A DNA stretch of 64,000 nucleotides, from positions 62,001 through 126,000 of the forward strand of contig NZ_QUQO01000001.1 in assembly GCF_003399445.1 (NCBI RefSeq). The letters are read 5' to 3'. This document shows, in pieces, positions 1 to 9,041 of the stretch (position 1 is the stretch's first letter; the number at the start of each line of letters is the position of its first letter). The notes under the pieces were generated by a model. It was not told where the DNA came from. It did no database searches and saw only the letters and a list, made by a program, of their open reading frames with translations. Source of the stretch: Parvularcula marina. GTDB taxonomy: Bacteria > Pseudomonadota > Alphaproteobacteria > Caulobacterales > Parvularculaceae. A program made the position numbers and the translations under genes.

Positions 1-2
1 TC

Positions 3-485
3 CTCTTTGGCCAGTGGATCGGCACCGCCTCCGTTGTCATCGCCGCGACCATCGGCTCGACCATCATCTTCATGCTCGCCAAATGGGTGTTCAAGGATGC
101 GTTGGCGAGCAAGGCGAGCGGTTTTGTCTCCAAGATGGAAGACGGCTTCCGCGAGAATGAGCTCAGCTACATGTTCCTTCTGCGGCTCGTGCCTGTCTTC
201 CCATTCGTTGCGATCAATATCGGCGCGGGCGTTCTCAATGTGAAACTGCGCAATTATCTGATCGGCACTTTCTTCGGGATCATGCCGGGCTCGTTTGTCT
301 ATGTCTCGATCGGCAATGCGATCCAGGCAGGGGCGGCGAGTATCGAGGAAACCGGGCTGCTCTCGGTCTTTGCTCAGCCGCAGGTCTATGTGCCCTTTAT
401 CGGGCTCGCCGCGCTCGGTGCGCTCCCCATTCTGATCAAGAAATTCGGCGGCAAAAAAGCTGCCGAGCTTTCCTCCGACCAGTAA
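3..485 (+). CDS. TVP38/TMEM64 (DedA-like) membrane protein, 5' end missing
   Basis: The reading frame is open from the window edge, so the N-terminus lies upstream. About 160 residues are visible, with hydrophobic spans and the family-typical segment around FLLRLVPVFPFVAINIGAG at about window positions 174-233, which marks the SNARE-associated/VTT domain of TVP38 proteins. The C-terminus is a lysine-rich tail after a last membrane span. The family sits in the inner membrane; some VTT members are implicated in lipid scrambling or transport, but the bacterial role is unsettled. It is followed 27 bases later by a MerA-like flavoprotein on the same strand, a pairing common in proteobacteria, so the two are probably cotranscribed. 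Confidence 0.85.
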   Translation, partial: LFGQWIGTASVVIAATIGSTIIFMLAKWVFKDALASKASGFVSKMEDGFRENELSYMFLLRLVPVFPFVAINIGAGVLNVKLRNYLIGTFFGIMPGSFVYVSIGNAIQAGAASIEETGLLSVFAQPQVYVPFIGLAALGALPILIKKFGGKKAAELSSDQ

Positions 486-512
486 TCCATCACAACAATT
501 AGAGATTTTATC

Positions 513-1970
513 ATGACACAGAAAATCAAGACCGATCTCTGCGTGATCGGCGCGGGATCGGGCGGCCTCTCCGTGGCTGCCGGTGCCGCCATGCTCGGCC
601 GGAAAGTGGTTCTGATCGAAGGCCACAAAATGGGTGGCGACTGCCTCAATTTCGGCTGTGTGCCGTCAAAGGCGCTGCTCGCTGCCGGCAAAACGGCGCA
701 GACCTTCCGTGATGCCCAGAAATACGGCATCGCCCCGGTCAATGATCCGATGATCGATTATTCAGCCGTCCATGATCACGTCCACTCCGTGATTGCGGCG
801 ATTGAACCCAATGATAGCCAAGAACGCTTTGAGGGTCTTGGCTGCACGGTGATCCGGGAATTCGCAAAATTCACCGGCCCTCGCGAAGTCACTGCCGGTG
901 ACTATGTGATCAGTGCCAAGCATTTCGTGATCTCAACCGGTTCCTCGCCATTCGTGCCGCCGATGGAAGGGCTCGACAGCGTGCCTTACATCACCAATGA
1001 GACGATCTTTGACCGGACGGAGCGTCCGTCGCATCTCCTGATCATTGGGGGTGGGCCGATCGGGGTCGAAATGGCGCAGGCCTATCGCCGGCTTGGCGCG
1101 GAAGTGACCCTGCTCGAACGTGGGCCGATGATCATGCCGAAGGATGATCCTGAACTCGTCGGGATAGTCATTGAGCACCTGACAAAGGAAGGCATCCGTA
1201 TCGAGACCAATGCCATGGTCGAACGGGCCGAGAACTCTGCCGATGGTGGAGTCAGCCTTCACGGCACGAAAGACGGCCAGCCATTCAGTGTGACGGGCAG
1301 CCATCTACTGGTTGCCGCTGGGCGCAAGGCGAATTTCGAGAATCTCGGGCTGGAAGCCGCGGGCGTTGAGACCCATCAGCGCGGCATCAAGGTCAATGAC
1401 CTGATGCAGACCTCGAACAAGCGCATTTATGCCATTGGTGATGTAACTGGTGGGCGGCAGTTCACCCATGTCGCGGGATACCATGCCGGGCTCGTCATCC
1501 AGAATATTCTCTTCAAGACACCGAACCTTACATTCGGCCTCAAAGGCGGCAAGAACCGCGACCATATCGCGCCATGGGTAACGTATACGGACCCAGAGCT
1601 GGCGCATGTCGGTCTCAACGAGCCGCTCGCGAAAGAGCTGAATGTCTCCTATACGCTCATCGAATGGGAATATGCGGAGAATGACCGTGCGCAGGCGGAG
1701 CATGCGACTTCCGGCAAGCTCAAGGCTCTGATCGGCAAGAAAGGGAAGATCCTTGGCTGCTCAATCGTTGGCAAGAATGCCGGCGACCTGATCGGCCCCT
1801 GGGCGCTGGCGGTGGCGAATGGCCTCAAGATCTCTGCCTTCACAGGCTCGATCATGCCTTATCCGACGCTGTCTGAAATCTCGAAAAGGGCGGCCGGGGC
1901 TTATTACACGCCAACGCTGTTCTCGAAGAAAACCCAGCGAATCGTCGGGCTCCTCTCTAGCTTTGATTGA
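513..1970 (+). CDS. MerA-like FAD-dependent pyridine nucleotide-disulfide oxidoreductase
   Basis: 485 residues, full length for a dihydrolipoamide dehydrogenase/mercuric reductase-type flavoprotein. The N-terminal Rossmann motif GAGSGG binds FAD. The redox disulfide is GGDCLNFGCVPSK (Cys44 and Cys49). A second dinucleotide fold begins at IIGGGPIGVE, and an FAD motif (YAIGDV) is present. The C-terminal dimerisation segment reads PYPTLSE where lipoamide dehydrogenases carry a catalytic His (HPTLSE), so lipoamide is an unlikely substrate. There is no N-terminal heavy-metal domain and no C-terminal vicinal Cys pair, so true mercuric reductase activity is also doubtful. Substrate unknown. It probably forms an operon with the upstream TVP38 protein. 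Confidence 0.85.
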   Translation: MTQKIKTDLCVIGAGSGGLSVAAGAAMLGRKVVLIEGHKMGGDCLNFGCVPSKALLAAGKTAQTFRDAQKYGIAPVNDPMIDYSAVHDHVHSVIAAIEPNDSQERFEGLGCTVIREFAKFTGPREVTAGDYVISAKHFVISTGSSPFVPPMEGLDSVPYITNETIFDRTERPSHLLIIGGGPIGVEMAQAYRRLGAEVTLLERGPMIMPKDDPELVGIVIEHLTKEGIRIETNAMVERAENSADGGVSLHGTKDGQPFSVTGSHLLVAAGRKANFENLGLEAAGVETHQRGIKVNDLMQTSNKRIYAIGDVTGGRQFTHVAGYHAGLVIQNILFKTPNLTFGLKGGKNRDHIAPWVTYTDPELAHVGLNEPLAKELNVSYTLIEWEYAENDRAQAEHATSGKLKALIGKKGKILGCSIVGKNAGDLIGPWALAVANGLKISAFTGSIMPYPTLSEISKRAAGAYYTPTLFSKKTQRIVGLLSSFD

Positions 1971-1980
1971 TTTATGTTAT

Positions 1981-2009
1981 CGCCGTGCTGTGTTTTACGC
2001 AGCACGGCG
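1981..2009 (+). terminator. Strong hairpin after the flavoprotein gene, no clear U-tract
   Basis: Perfect 10-bp inverted repeat CGCCGTGCTG (1981-1990) and CAGCACGGCG (2000-2009) with a 9-base loop, 10 bases after the flavoprotein stop. The following bases are not T-rich, so it may be a 3' mRNA-stabilising stem or a weak terminator. Confidence 0.5.
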
Positions 2010-2127
2010 GCTTCAACTTCATCAACTTGCGTAAATTGTGATGACGACGAGTTCCATATTAGAGCATACTGCTCGGGAATAAGACGCCATGATCGACTAG
2101 CGGTCTGGCCCATGAGAAATTCCCGGC

Positions 2128-3174
2128 ATGCCCACGCGGTTCAAGAATACCAGTCTTTCGCATCTTGCAGCAGCACTCGACCAGCTCTGTGAAGGTGTGA
2201 TCGTGACAGGGCCAACCGGTGCTTTGCAATTTGTCAACCGCGCCGCCGAAGAGCTGCATGGCGTCAGTAAACTTGATGTCGAACCTGACGACTATGCTGA
2301 GGCCTATCAGCTTCTGACAATGGAAGGGGAGCCATACCCTTCGCGTGAGCTGCCACTCGCCCGCGCCGTCCTTGATGGTGAACACATTAGGGATTCCCAT
2401 TGGCGGATCAGGCGGCCGGACGGCTCGGAGATCGTCGCTGTCGGGTCTGCCCATCCGGTTACGGATGAAACAGGAGAACGGATCGGGGCCGTCCTCACGT
2501 TAAGGGATGATACTGAAAGGCTGGCAAAGGCAGAAGAACTCGCCGAGGCGATCAAGCTGAAAGAAGCGCTGCTTTTCGAAGTCAATCACCGGGTCAAGAA
2601 CACGCTTCAGCTCGTTTCCTCGCTGATCAATCTTCAGTCCAAACGAATTGAAGACATGGCAGCGCAGGATTCGATGCGGAATCTGACGAGCCGGGTGAAT
2701 ATCCTGACCGGTATTCATCAGCGCCTCTACGAAGTCGGTACCCATGACCGCATCGAAATATCCAATTACCTGAGGGGTTTTCTGACGAGTAGCCTTCAGG
2801 CGCTGGCGGAGTTCGACACCGTCGAGCTTGATTTCGAAGCGGAGGGCGATCTCGTCCTGCCGGTCGATCAGGCTGTCTCAATTGCGCTTCTGATGAATGA
2901 GCTGATGCTGAACTCGCTTAAACATGCCTTTCATGACACGGCTGAGCCGACGATCAGGGTGGCGATTCGCAACAGGGAAGGCCGTATCCGGATCGATTAC
3001 AGCGATAATGGCTGCGGCATTGCCTCAGGTGAGAGTAAGAGCAAATCAAGCGGCATCGGCATTATGCTGGTCTCATCGCTCGCACGGCAGCTCAGAGCCG
3101 ATGTCGAGGAGACTGGCGGGCCAACAGGTTATGGGATGAGTCTGACCTTTGCTGCAGCGGAAGTCGTTGGCTGA
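2128..3174 (+). CDS. Cytoplasmic PAS-domain sensor histidine kinase, HisKA_2 family
   Basis: 348 residues with no membrane span. An N-terminal PAS domain (about 12-130) is followed by a HisKA_2 dimerisation/phosphoacceptor domain with His154 in EVNHRVKNTLQ, then a HATPase domain with an N-box (NELMLNSLKHAF), a G1 box (DNGCGIA) and a glycine-rich GIGIMLV segment. Such kinases often act in light, redox or general-stress signalling of alphaproteobacteria and phosphorylate a stand-alone response regulator. No regulator, anti-sigma factor or ECF sigma gene is next to it, so this is an orphan kinase. The PAS domain has no obvious LOV cysteine motif, so the ligand is unknown. It ends 5 bases from the convergent lpxL gene. 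Confidence 0.85.
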   Translation: MPTRFKNTSLSHLAAALDQLCEGVIVTGPTGALQFVNRAAEELHGVSKLDVEPDDYAEAYQLLTMEGEPYPSRELPLARAVLDGEHIRDSHWRIRRPDGSEIVAVGSAHPVTDETGERIGAVLTLRDDTERLAKAEELAEAIKLKEALLFEVNHRVKNTLQLVSSLINLQSKRIEDMAAQDSMRNLTSRVNILTGIHQRLYEVGTHDRIEISNYLRGFLTSSLQALAEFDTVELDFEAEGDLVLPVDQAVSIALLMNELMLNSLKHAFHDTAEPTIRVAIRNREGRIRIDYSDNGCGIASGESKSKSSGIGIMLVSSLARQLRADVEETGGPTGYGMSLTFAAAEVVG

Positions 3175-3178
3175 TCTT

Positions 3179-4126
3179 TTAGCCTGCGACTTTTTTCGGC
3201 CAGCGGCGATGGAGCCACAGCCATTGGTCCGGGCGCTCCAAAATAAATTCGCCGATCTTCTCATTCATTGCTGCGGTTAGGGTTTCGGTATCGACTTTGA
3301 TGTCGCCAGTCTTCTCGATACTGACGGGCTCATGGACGGTCATTACAAAGCGCGAGCCGGGCTCACGGACGAGTTGGATCGGCACGAATGGGATGTCCTC
3401 ACGCAACGCAAGGCGCGCCGCCGCAGGTGTCGTCATCGCCGGATGGCCGAGCAGGGGGACGGAAATGCCGTCATTAAGTTTCTGATCCGTCAGCATGCAG
3501 AGCGATAGCCCTTCATTGAGCGCCTTGACGAGGTCCCGCGCGCCGCGCTTGCCCTTGGGGATCTGGCGGCGAGAGATTGCCTGTGACCGGCGCTTGATGA
3601 TCTCCGCATCGACGATGGGATTGTTTGCCGCGCGGTAGACGATGGCGTTTTTCAGCCCACTGGCGAACAGCGTCGCCGGCATGGCTTCCCAATTGCCCAT
3701 ATGCGCCGAGAAGAAGATCGCCTTCTGATCATTCTCGATATAGTGCCGGAGGCGCTCTTCATGGATGATCGTGGTGCGCTCGGCGAGTTCGGTGACATGG
3801 GCGAATTCACCGACCGTCATGCCCAGATTGCGCCAGACCCCACGCAAGATCGCAGCGCGTTCCGCCTGCGTCATGTCAGGATAAATGAGCGCAAGATTGT
3901 CGTGCCCGCGCTTCTGGACCGGGCGCAGCATCGGGCCGAGCCCGACCATCAGCCCGCCCATCCGTTTCGCTGCTTTCTCGATCGGCATCCGCCCGAGCAT
4001 GGCGAGCAGGCCTTGCGCGATGGAGTTCTCGACCTTGTGCATGAAGGTCGTCGGGCGATTGGCTCGCGCCTCGGGTAGCGGGATGTCGGCATCCCAGCGG
4101 TCGGCGTCGAAAGTCGTCGAATTCAT
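3179..4126 (-). CDS. lpxL: Lipid A biosynthesis acyltransferase (LpxL/HtrB family)
   Basis: 315 residues of the LpxL/LpxM late acyltransferase family, which transfers an acyl chain from acyl-ACP to Kdo2-lipid IVA at the inner membrane. The HX4E catalytic motif is seen as HMGNWE (His142, Glu147), and the later conserved ALNEGLSLCMLTDQK segment is present. The family's N-terminal membrane anchor is weak here. The start overlaps the lpxK stop by 4 bp (ATGA), so translation is coupled. It is last in a four-gene operon. LpxL versus LpxM (first or second late acylation) cannot be decided from the sequence; no second paralogue lies in the window. Confidence 0.85.
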   Translation of the reverse strand: MNSTTFDADRWDADIPLPEARANRPTTFMHKVENSIAQGLLAMLGRMPIEKAAKRMGGLMVGLGPMLRPVQKRGHDNLALIYPDMTQAERAAILRGVWRNLGMTVGEFAHVTELAERTTIIHEERLRHYIENDQKAIFFSAHMGNWEAMPATLFASGLKNAIVYRAANNPIVDAEIIKRRSQAISRRQIPKGKRGARDLVKALNEGLSLCMLTDQKLNDGISVPLLGHPAMTTPAAARLALREDIPFVPIQLVREPGSRFVMTVHEPVSIEKTGDIKVDTETLTAAMNEKIGEFILERPDQWLWLHRRWPKKVAG

Positions 4127-5112
4127 CGGACGGGCTCCGGTAGTGATGCCAGAAACTGGTCGAGAAGCGCTGGATTATCAAGGGTCAGCCGCGCGGGGAT
4201 CGGGGTGATCCCGTCTGCCTGGTCTGGGGAGAGGCGCGCAAAGTCCTTCTCGGTCGTCAGGAGCTGGGCGTCATCGGCGGCGGCGCGGGCGATCAGACGG
4301 GCGATTTCCTCTTCCGTGAACATGTGGTGATCGGGGAAGGAGGTGCGTTCGAGCAACTCGACACCTGCGGTTTCGAGACCTTTGAAGAATTTCTCCGGGC
4401 GGCCGATGCCGCTGAAGGCATGGGCCGGCTGGCCGAGCCGTTCGAGCGGCACGACGCTCTCAAGACGCATCCGCATCACCGGGAGTGCGCTTTCGGGCAG
4501 ATGCGGAGGCTGGTGCTCTTCGCGCCCGCCAACGATGACAAGGGCGGCAGCGCGGGTCAGCGCAGCATGGGGTGCTTCCCGCAAAGGCCCGGCGGGGAAG
4601 ATGCGACCATTACCGAGCCCTGTCTCACCATCGACGAGAAGGAAGGTAACATCCTTGTGAAGGCCCGGGTTCTGAAACCCGTCATCCATGACGATAGCGC
4701 TCGCGCCTTCATCATGAGCGAGCTTCGCGCCTTCAACCCGGTCGCGTGAAACGATGACGGGGTGATCGCAGGACAGCATCCGGGCTTCATCGCCGATCTC
4801 GGCGGCGGTGTGCTCTGGCGCAGCACGTACAGGCCCTGTGAGGGATCCGCCATAGCCGCGGGTAAGGATAAAGGGCGTGTGCCCCATAGCGGAAAGACGG
4901 CTTGCAAGTTCGGCCACAAAGGGGGTCTTGCCGACCCCGCCCATGGTGATGTTCCCAGCACAGATGACCGGGATGGGCGCTTTCTCAGGCACGCTTTTGG
5001 CGAGCTTTCGGGCGACGGCCGCGCCGTATATCCCGCCGAGAGGTGACAGGAGAAGGGCGAGGGGATGATGCCGCCCCTCTTTTGCCGACCAGAAGCGCGG
5101 CGGCGAGATCAT
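4123..5112 (-). CDS. lpxK: Tetraacyldisaccharide 4'-kinase
   Basis: 329 residues. LpxK phosphorylates the 4' position of the lipid A disaccharide at the inner membrane. The Walker A motif sits in GNITMGGVGKTPF (Lys62), preceded by a short hydrophobic N-terminal helix, as in the family. The later segments DDGFQ and ALVIVGG match the LpxK core. It overlaps kdtA upstream and lpxL downstream by 4 bp each, which couples this step to Kdo transfer and late acylation. Confidence 0.93.
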   Translation of the reverse strand: MISPPRFWSAKEGRHHPLALLLSPLGGIYGAAVARKLAKSVPEKAPIPVICAGNITMGGVGKTPFVAELASRLSAMGHTPFILTRGYGGSLTGPVRAAPEHTAAEIGDEARMLSCDHPVIVSRDRVEGAKLAHDEGASAIVMDDGFQNPGLHKDVTFLLVDGETGLGNGRIFPAGPLREAPHAALTRAAALVIVGGREEHQPPHLPESALPVMRMRLESVVPLERLGQPAHAFSGIGRPEKFFKGLETAGVELLERTSFPDHHMFTEEEIARLIARAAADDAQLLTTEKDFARLSPDQADGITPIPARLTLDNPALLDQFLASLPEPVR

Positions 5113-6428
5113 GCAGGCACCTTTGCTGGCGGCAGCAGCGGAGCGAGCGCCTCAATCGTGTCATTAAGGACTTTCTCACTTCCCGCATCTGACCAGGCGC
5201 GGGCCTTGCGGGCCATTTCCTGGCGGGTCAGGGGGTCACTCAGGAGGCGGATGATCGAGGCGGAAAGATCGCGCTCATTGCGCACAAGCGCCAGTGCGCC
5301 GTCCTGACGCATCGAATTGAACGTCTCCTGGAAATTGAAGACATGCGGGCCCGTCACGATGGCAGAGCCAAGCCGGGCGGGCTCCATCGGATTATGCCCG
5401 CCGGTCTCAACAAGGCTGCCGCCGATAAAGGCGACATCGGAGAGCCGGTAGAAAAGCCCCAGCTCGCCGAGCGTGTCAGCGAGGTAGACATTGTCATCCG
5501 CTTCCGGATTGTCGCCCTTCGAGCGGCGGCTCATCTTCAGCCCGCGCGAGGTGATCAGCTCTTCAAGCTCATCGCCCCTTGCCGGATGGCGCGGCGCGAT
5601 AACGGTGAGAAGGCCGGGTGCTGTCTCCATCATCTGCTCATGCGCATCGAGGATCAGCTCTTCTTCCCCCGGATGGGTGCTGGCCGCTAGCCAGACAGGG
5701 CGGGCCCCAACGGCCGCACGCAGCTCGGCAAGCGCCCGCTGGTCGGTCGGCAGGGGGGCGGCGGCACGTTTGAGATTGCCGGGGACATGCACGGTCTTGC
5801 GCGCAAGCGCCTCAATCCGTTCCGCATTGCCCTCATCCTGCGCGAGGATGACAGAGAAGGCGGACAAAAGTTCATGGGCGGCCGTCTTGCGGCGTGACCA
5901 GCCTTTGTAGCTGCGCGGGGAGAGGCGGCCATTGACCAGCGCTAGCGGAATGCCGCGCGCATTGGTCTCACCGATCAGGACCGGCCAGAATTCAGACTCA
6001 ACGAAAAAGCCGACATCAGGTCGCCAGTGATCAAGGAAGCGCCGGACATAGACCGGCTGGTCGACCGGCGCATATTGATGGACGGCCTGTTCAGGCAGGC
6101 GTTCGGCCATCAGCGCGGCAGAGGTCACGGTTCCCGTGGTCACAAGAAAGGATGAATCTGTGTACAGATGGGATAGCTTATCGATCAGCGGCAGGATCGA
6201 AAGGCTCTCTCCGACGCTGGCGCCGTGTATCCAGATGAGATGACCCTCGGGACGCTCGCGGCCCGCAACACCCCGGCGCTCATCGACCCGCAGCCTGTCT
6301 TCCTTGCCAAGCTTCAGGCGCTGTTTGAGGATCCTGTCAGCGATCGGCTGCAGGAGGGCGCTGCCGCGGCGATAGAATTTCAGACTCCATGCCTTGCGCG
6401 GCACAGGAATGGGACGGGGCGGCGTCAT
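5109..6428 (-). CDS. waaA: 3-deoxy-D-manno-octulosonic acid (Kdo) transferase
   Basis: 439 residues, GT-30 family (WaaA/KdtA). It adds Kdo from CMP-Kdo to lipid IVA on the cytoplasmic face of the inner membrane. The N-terminal acceptor-binding domain has the conserved GASVGES with the catalytic Glu74. The C-terminal CMP-Kdo-binding domain has FIGGSLVETGGHNPMEPA. The start overlaps the preceding DUF374 gene and the stop overlaps lpxK, both by ATGA. The number of Kdo residues added cannot be read from the sequence. Confidence 0.93.
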   Translation of the reverse strand: MTPPRPIPVPRKAWSLKFYRRGSALLQPIADRILKQRLKLGKEDRLRVDERRGVAGRERPEGHLIWIHGASVGESLSILPLIDKLSHLYTDSSFLVTTGTVTSAALMAERLPEQAVHQYAPVDQPVYVRRFLDHWRPDVGFFVESEFWPVLIGETNARGIPLALVNGRLSPRSYKGWSRRKTAAHELLSAFSVILAQDEGNAERIEALARKTVHVPGNLKRAAAPLPTDQRALAELRAAVGARPVWLAASTHPGEEELILDAHEQMMETAPGLLTVIAPRHPARGDELEELITSRGLKMSRRSKGDNPEADDNVYLADTLGELGLFYRLSDVAFIGGSLVETGGHNPMEPARLGSAIVTGPHVFNFQETFNSMRQDGALALVRNERDLSASIIRLLSDPLTRQEMARKARAWSDAGSEKVLNDTIEALAPLLPPAKVPA

Positions 6429-7174
6429 CGGGCGTTGGCCTCCTTAAGGTGCCCGATAGGGGCGGGGTCGAGAGGTTCGCGGCCCATTTCGCGGTCCGCC
6501 TTTTCGGTGATCCGGTTGAGCTCATCCTCAACGCGCTGGCGCAGCCATTCGGGATCGGTATCCCGGCCTTCAACGGGCAGGATCGGATCACCGAAAACGA
6601 AGATGCCCCGCGAGAACGGCAACGGGAAGGGCAGCAGAAAGCGGTCCCAGCTCGAGAAGGTTTTGCCGCGTTTCACGCTGTAAGCGATTGGCACAATCGG
6701 CGCACCTGTCAGACGAGATAGCTGCGCGATTCCGGCATGCGCTCTTTGACGAGGGCCTCGCGGGCCATCCGGAGTGATGCCAACCGTATAACCCTCATCC
6801 ATCGCCTTTTTGAGGGCGCGCAAGGCTGCTGCACCGCCCTTATTCTTCTCCGGTTTCCGGGGATCTGCGGCCGACCCGCGCCGCACTTCAAGCCCGAATT
6901 GCCGGACGATGCGGGCGATGACCTCACCATCACGATGCTCGGACACCAGAACGGTTGCAGGTGCTTTCTGTAAGGGGGCGAGGGCAGGCAGCATCAACAG
7001 CCGGGAGTGCCACGCCGCACAGATATAGGGCTCCCCGCTATCAAGCAGGGCCTTGTATTGCTCTAGCCCATCATACCGCCAGCGCAGGGTCCGGTGGATA
7101 AGACGGATATAGCCTGCGAGCAGGAACGGCCCCAATCGGGCAAGGAAGGAATTCTGAGAAGTTTTGCGGGCCAC
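6425..7174 (-). CDS. DUF374 lysophospholipid-acyltransferase-like protein
   Basis: 249 residues, GTG start. DUF374 belongs to the acyltransferase superfamily; an H-x4-D-like motif is visible as EHRDGE and the block TPDGPRGPR is conserved. Members are regularly encoded beside kdtA in alphaproteobacteria and are thought to act on lipid A or another envelope lipid, but the reaction is not established. It is the first gene of the coupled DUF374-waaA-lpxK-lpxL operon and reads away from the MsbA-type exporter, with about 50 bases between the two starts. No ATG offers a better start nearby. Confidence 0.85.
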   Translation of the reverse strand: MARKTSQNSFLARLGPFLLAGYIRLIHRTLRWRYDGLEQYKALLDSGEPYICAAWHSRLLMLPALAPLQKAPATVLVSEHRDGEVIARIVRQFGLEVRRGSAADPRKPEKNKGGAAALRALKKAMDEGYTVGITPDGPRGPRQRAHAGIAQLSRLTGAPIVPIAYSVKRGKTFSSWDRFLLPFPLPFSRGIFVFGDPILPVEGRDTDPEWLRQRVEDELNRITEKADREMGREPLDPAPIGHLKEANAR

Positions 7175-7223
7175 GACGGTCTCGGTTAGACGGGCTCATT
7201 CTCCTAAACGCGGCCGTGCCGCA

Positions 7224-9041
7224 ATGCAAAAGATGACAAAAGACGCTGAACCCCAATCTGATGGCTCCGCCCCGCGTTCGCACCTGATGCGCCGGCTGTG
7301 GGCGCAGTTCCTGTCGCCCTATCGGGGGCGGCTGGGGCTCGCTTTCCTGTTCATGGTGGCGCTGGCCGCCGCAGAGCTGGGGTTTGTGCTCCTCACCGAG
7401 TGGATCTTCTCAGGGCTTCAGCCGAATGAGAATTCGCGTTTCCATGCGGCCGCGCGGGACGTGATGGTCTGGGGGCCGGTTTTCGTCATCGTGCTGGGGC
7501 TGGCGCAAGCGCTCTTTTTCTACCTCTCGGCGATCACGTCCCAGAACATCGCCGTGCGCACTTTGCGCGATCTGCAGCGAGCCATGTTCGGACGAATCAC
7601 CGAGCTTGATCTGGCGCAGAGCCAGGATGACGGCTCGGGCCAGCTCATCTCCCGCTTCACCAATGACATGACGGTCCTTCGCGAATCGCTGACGCGCGCG
7701 CCGAACGGGGTGCGGGATCTGGTCCGGCTCGCCGGGCTCGTCGGCGCGCTGGCGTTTCTCGACTGGGTGCTCTTTCTGTCGGTCCTCATCATTTATCCGA
7801 CCATCGGCCTGCCGATCACTTGGCTGGGCAAGAAGATCCGCCAGCTTGGCCGCTCCGTGCAGCGACAGATCGGCGACATGACGGGGCTTCTCTCGGAGAC
7901 CCTGCGTGGGCAGCGCATGGTCAAGACCTACCGGCTGGAGGAGCAGGAGCGCGCCCGGCTCGGTGAGGCATTCGATGAGCGCTACACGCTGCTGAACCGG
8001 CTGATCCGTATCCGCGCTGCCAACGAGCCGGTGGTCACCGTGATCGGCGCCATCGCAATCGCTGCGATCATCGGGATTGCCGCGTTCAGGATCGAAGCAG
8101 GCTTCATGACGGGCGCGGACCTTGTCGCCTTCCTTGTGGCGATGGCAATGCTGTCCCAGCCAGCGCGCGGGCTCGGCACCCTCAATTCCGTCGTGCAGGA
8201 AGGGCTGACTGCGCTCGAGCGGGTCTTTGACGTCCTCGACCGAACCCCCGCCATTAGTGATGCGCCTGACGCGAAAGAGTTGAGCGTGCCGAATGGCCAG
8301 CCACCTGAAATCGTCTTTGACCGGATCAGTTTTGGCTATGGCGACGGCCCGGCGGTGATCGAAGATTTCTCCCTGACGGTCCCGGCAGGGGCGACCGTAG
8401 CGCTGGTCGGCCCGTCAGGCGCGGGCAAGTCCTCCGTCTTCAACCTGATCCCGCGCCTCTACGAAGCAGGCAGCGGGGATATCATGATCAACGGCCTGCC
8501 AGTTCGCCAGATGACCATTGGATCGCTCAGGGACCATATCGCGCTCGTCAGCCAGGATGCCGTCCTCTTTGATGTCAGCGCAGGCGAGAATATCGGCTTT
8601 GGTGATCTCAGTGCGGACCAGCCCGCTATTGAGGCCGCGGCCCATGCCGCCGCCGCGGATGAGTTCATCGCTGGCCTGCCAGACGGCTACGGCTCCGCTG
8701 TGGGTGAGGGCGGCGCAAATCTATCGGGAGGCCAGCGCCAGCGGATCGCTCTCGCGCGTGCCTTCCTTAAAGATGCCCCAATCCTCCTTCTTGATGAAGC
8801 AACTGCCGCGCTCGATGCCGAAAGCGAGCGGCTCATCGGCGAAGCCCTGATCCGGCTTTCCGAAGGCCGCACGACCCTCGTGATCGCCCACCGGCTTGCC
8901 ACTGTGCGCCATGCCGATCTTATCTGCGTCATGGACAAGGGCCGGATTGTGGAGCAGGGCACCCATGACGAGCTGGTGGACAGGGGAGGTCTTTATGCCC
9001 GGCTCGCCGCTCTTCAGTTCAGAGAGGAAGTGCCCGCATGA
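7224..9041 (+). CDS. msbA: MsbA-type ABC transporter (fused membrane and ATPase domains)
   Basis: About 605 residues from ATG 7224; an in-frame ATG at 7164 would overlap the divergent gene. A type IV ABC transmembrane domain with six spans fills roughly residues 30-330. The ATPase domain follows with Walker A GPSGAGKS, signature LSGGQ, Walker B ILLLDEATAALD and the H-loop IAHRLATVRH. Half-transporters of this form flip lipid A or other lipids and drugs. Its position divergent from the lipid A/Kdo operon supports lipid A-core flipping. Assignment to MsbA rather than a multidrug relative rests mainly on context. Its stop overlaps the start of the next gene by 4 bp. Confidence 0.85.
   Translation: MQKMTKDAEPQSDGSAPRSHLMRRLWAQFLSPYRGRLGLAFLFMVALAAAELGFVLLTEWIFSGLQPNENSRFHAAARDVMVWGPVFVIVLGLAQALFFYLSAITSQNIAVRTLRDLQRAMFGRITELDLAQSQDDGSGQLISRFTNDMTVLRESLTRAPNGVRDLVRLAGLVGALAFLDWVLFLSVLIIYPTIGLPITWLGKKIRQLGRSVQRQIGDMTGLLSETLRGQRMVKTYRLEEQERARLGEAFDERYTLLNRLIRIRAANEPVVTVIGAIAIAAIIGIAAFRIEAGFMTGADLVAFLVAMAMLSQPARGLGTLNSVVQEGLTALERVFDVLDRTPAISDAPDAKELSVPNGQPPEIVFDRISFGYGDGPAVIEDFSLTVPAGATVALVGPSGAGKSSVFNLIPRLYEAGSGDIMINGLPVRQMTIGSLRDHIALVSQDAVLFDVSAGENIGFGDLSADQPAIEAAAHAAAADEFIAGLPDGYGSAVGEGGANLSGGQRQRIALARAFLKDAPILLLDEATAALDAESERLIGEALIRLSEGRTTLVIAHRLATVRHADLICVMDKGRIVEQGTHDELVDRGGLYARLAALQFREEVPA

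Noticed and set aside
2038-2127. Possible ECF sigma (GGAAC/CGTT) promoter before the histidine kinase
   Set aside because: GGGAAT without a correctly spaced CGTT; too weak.
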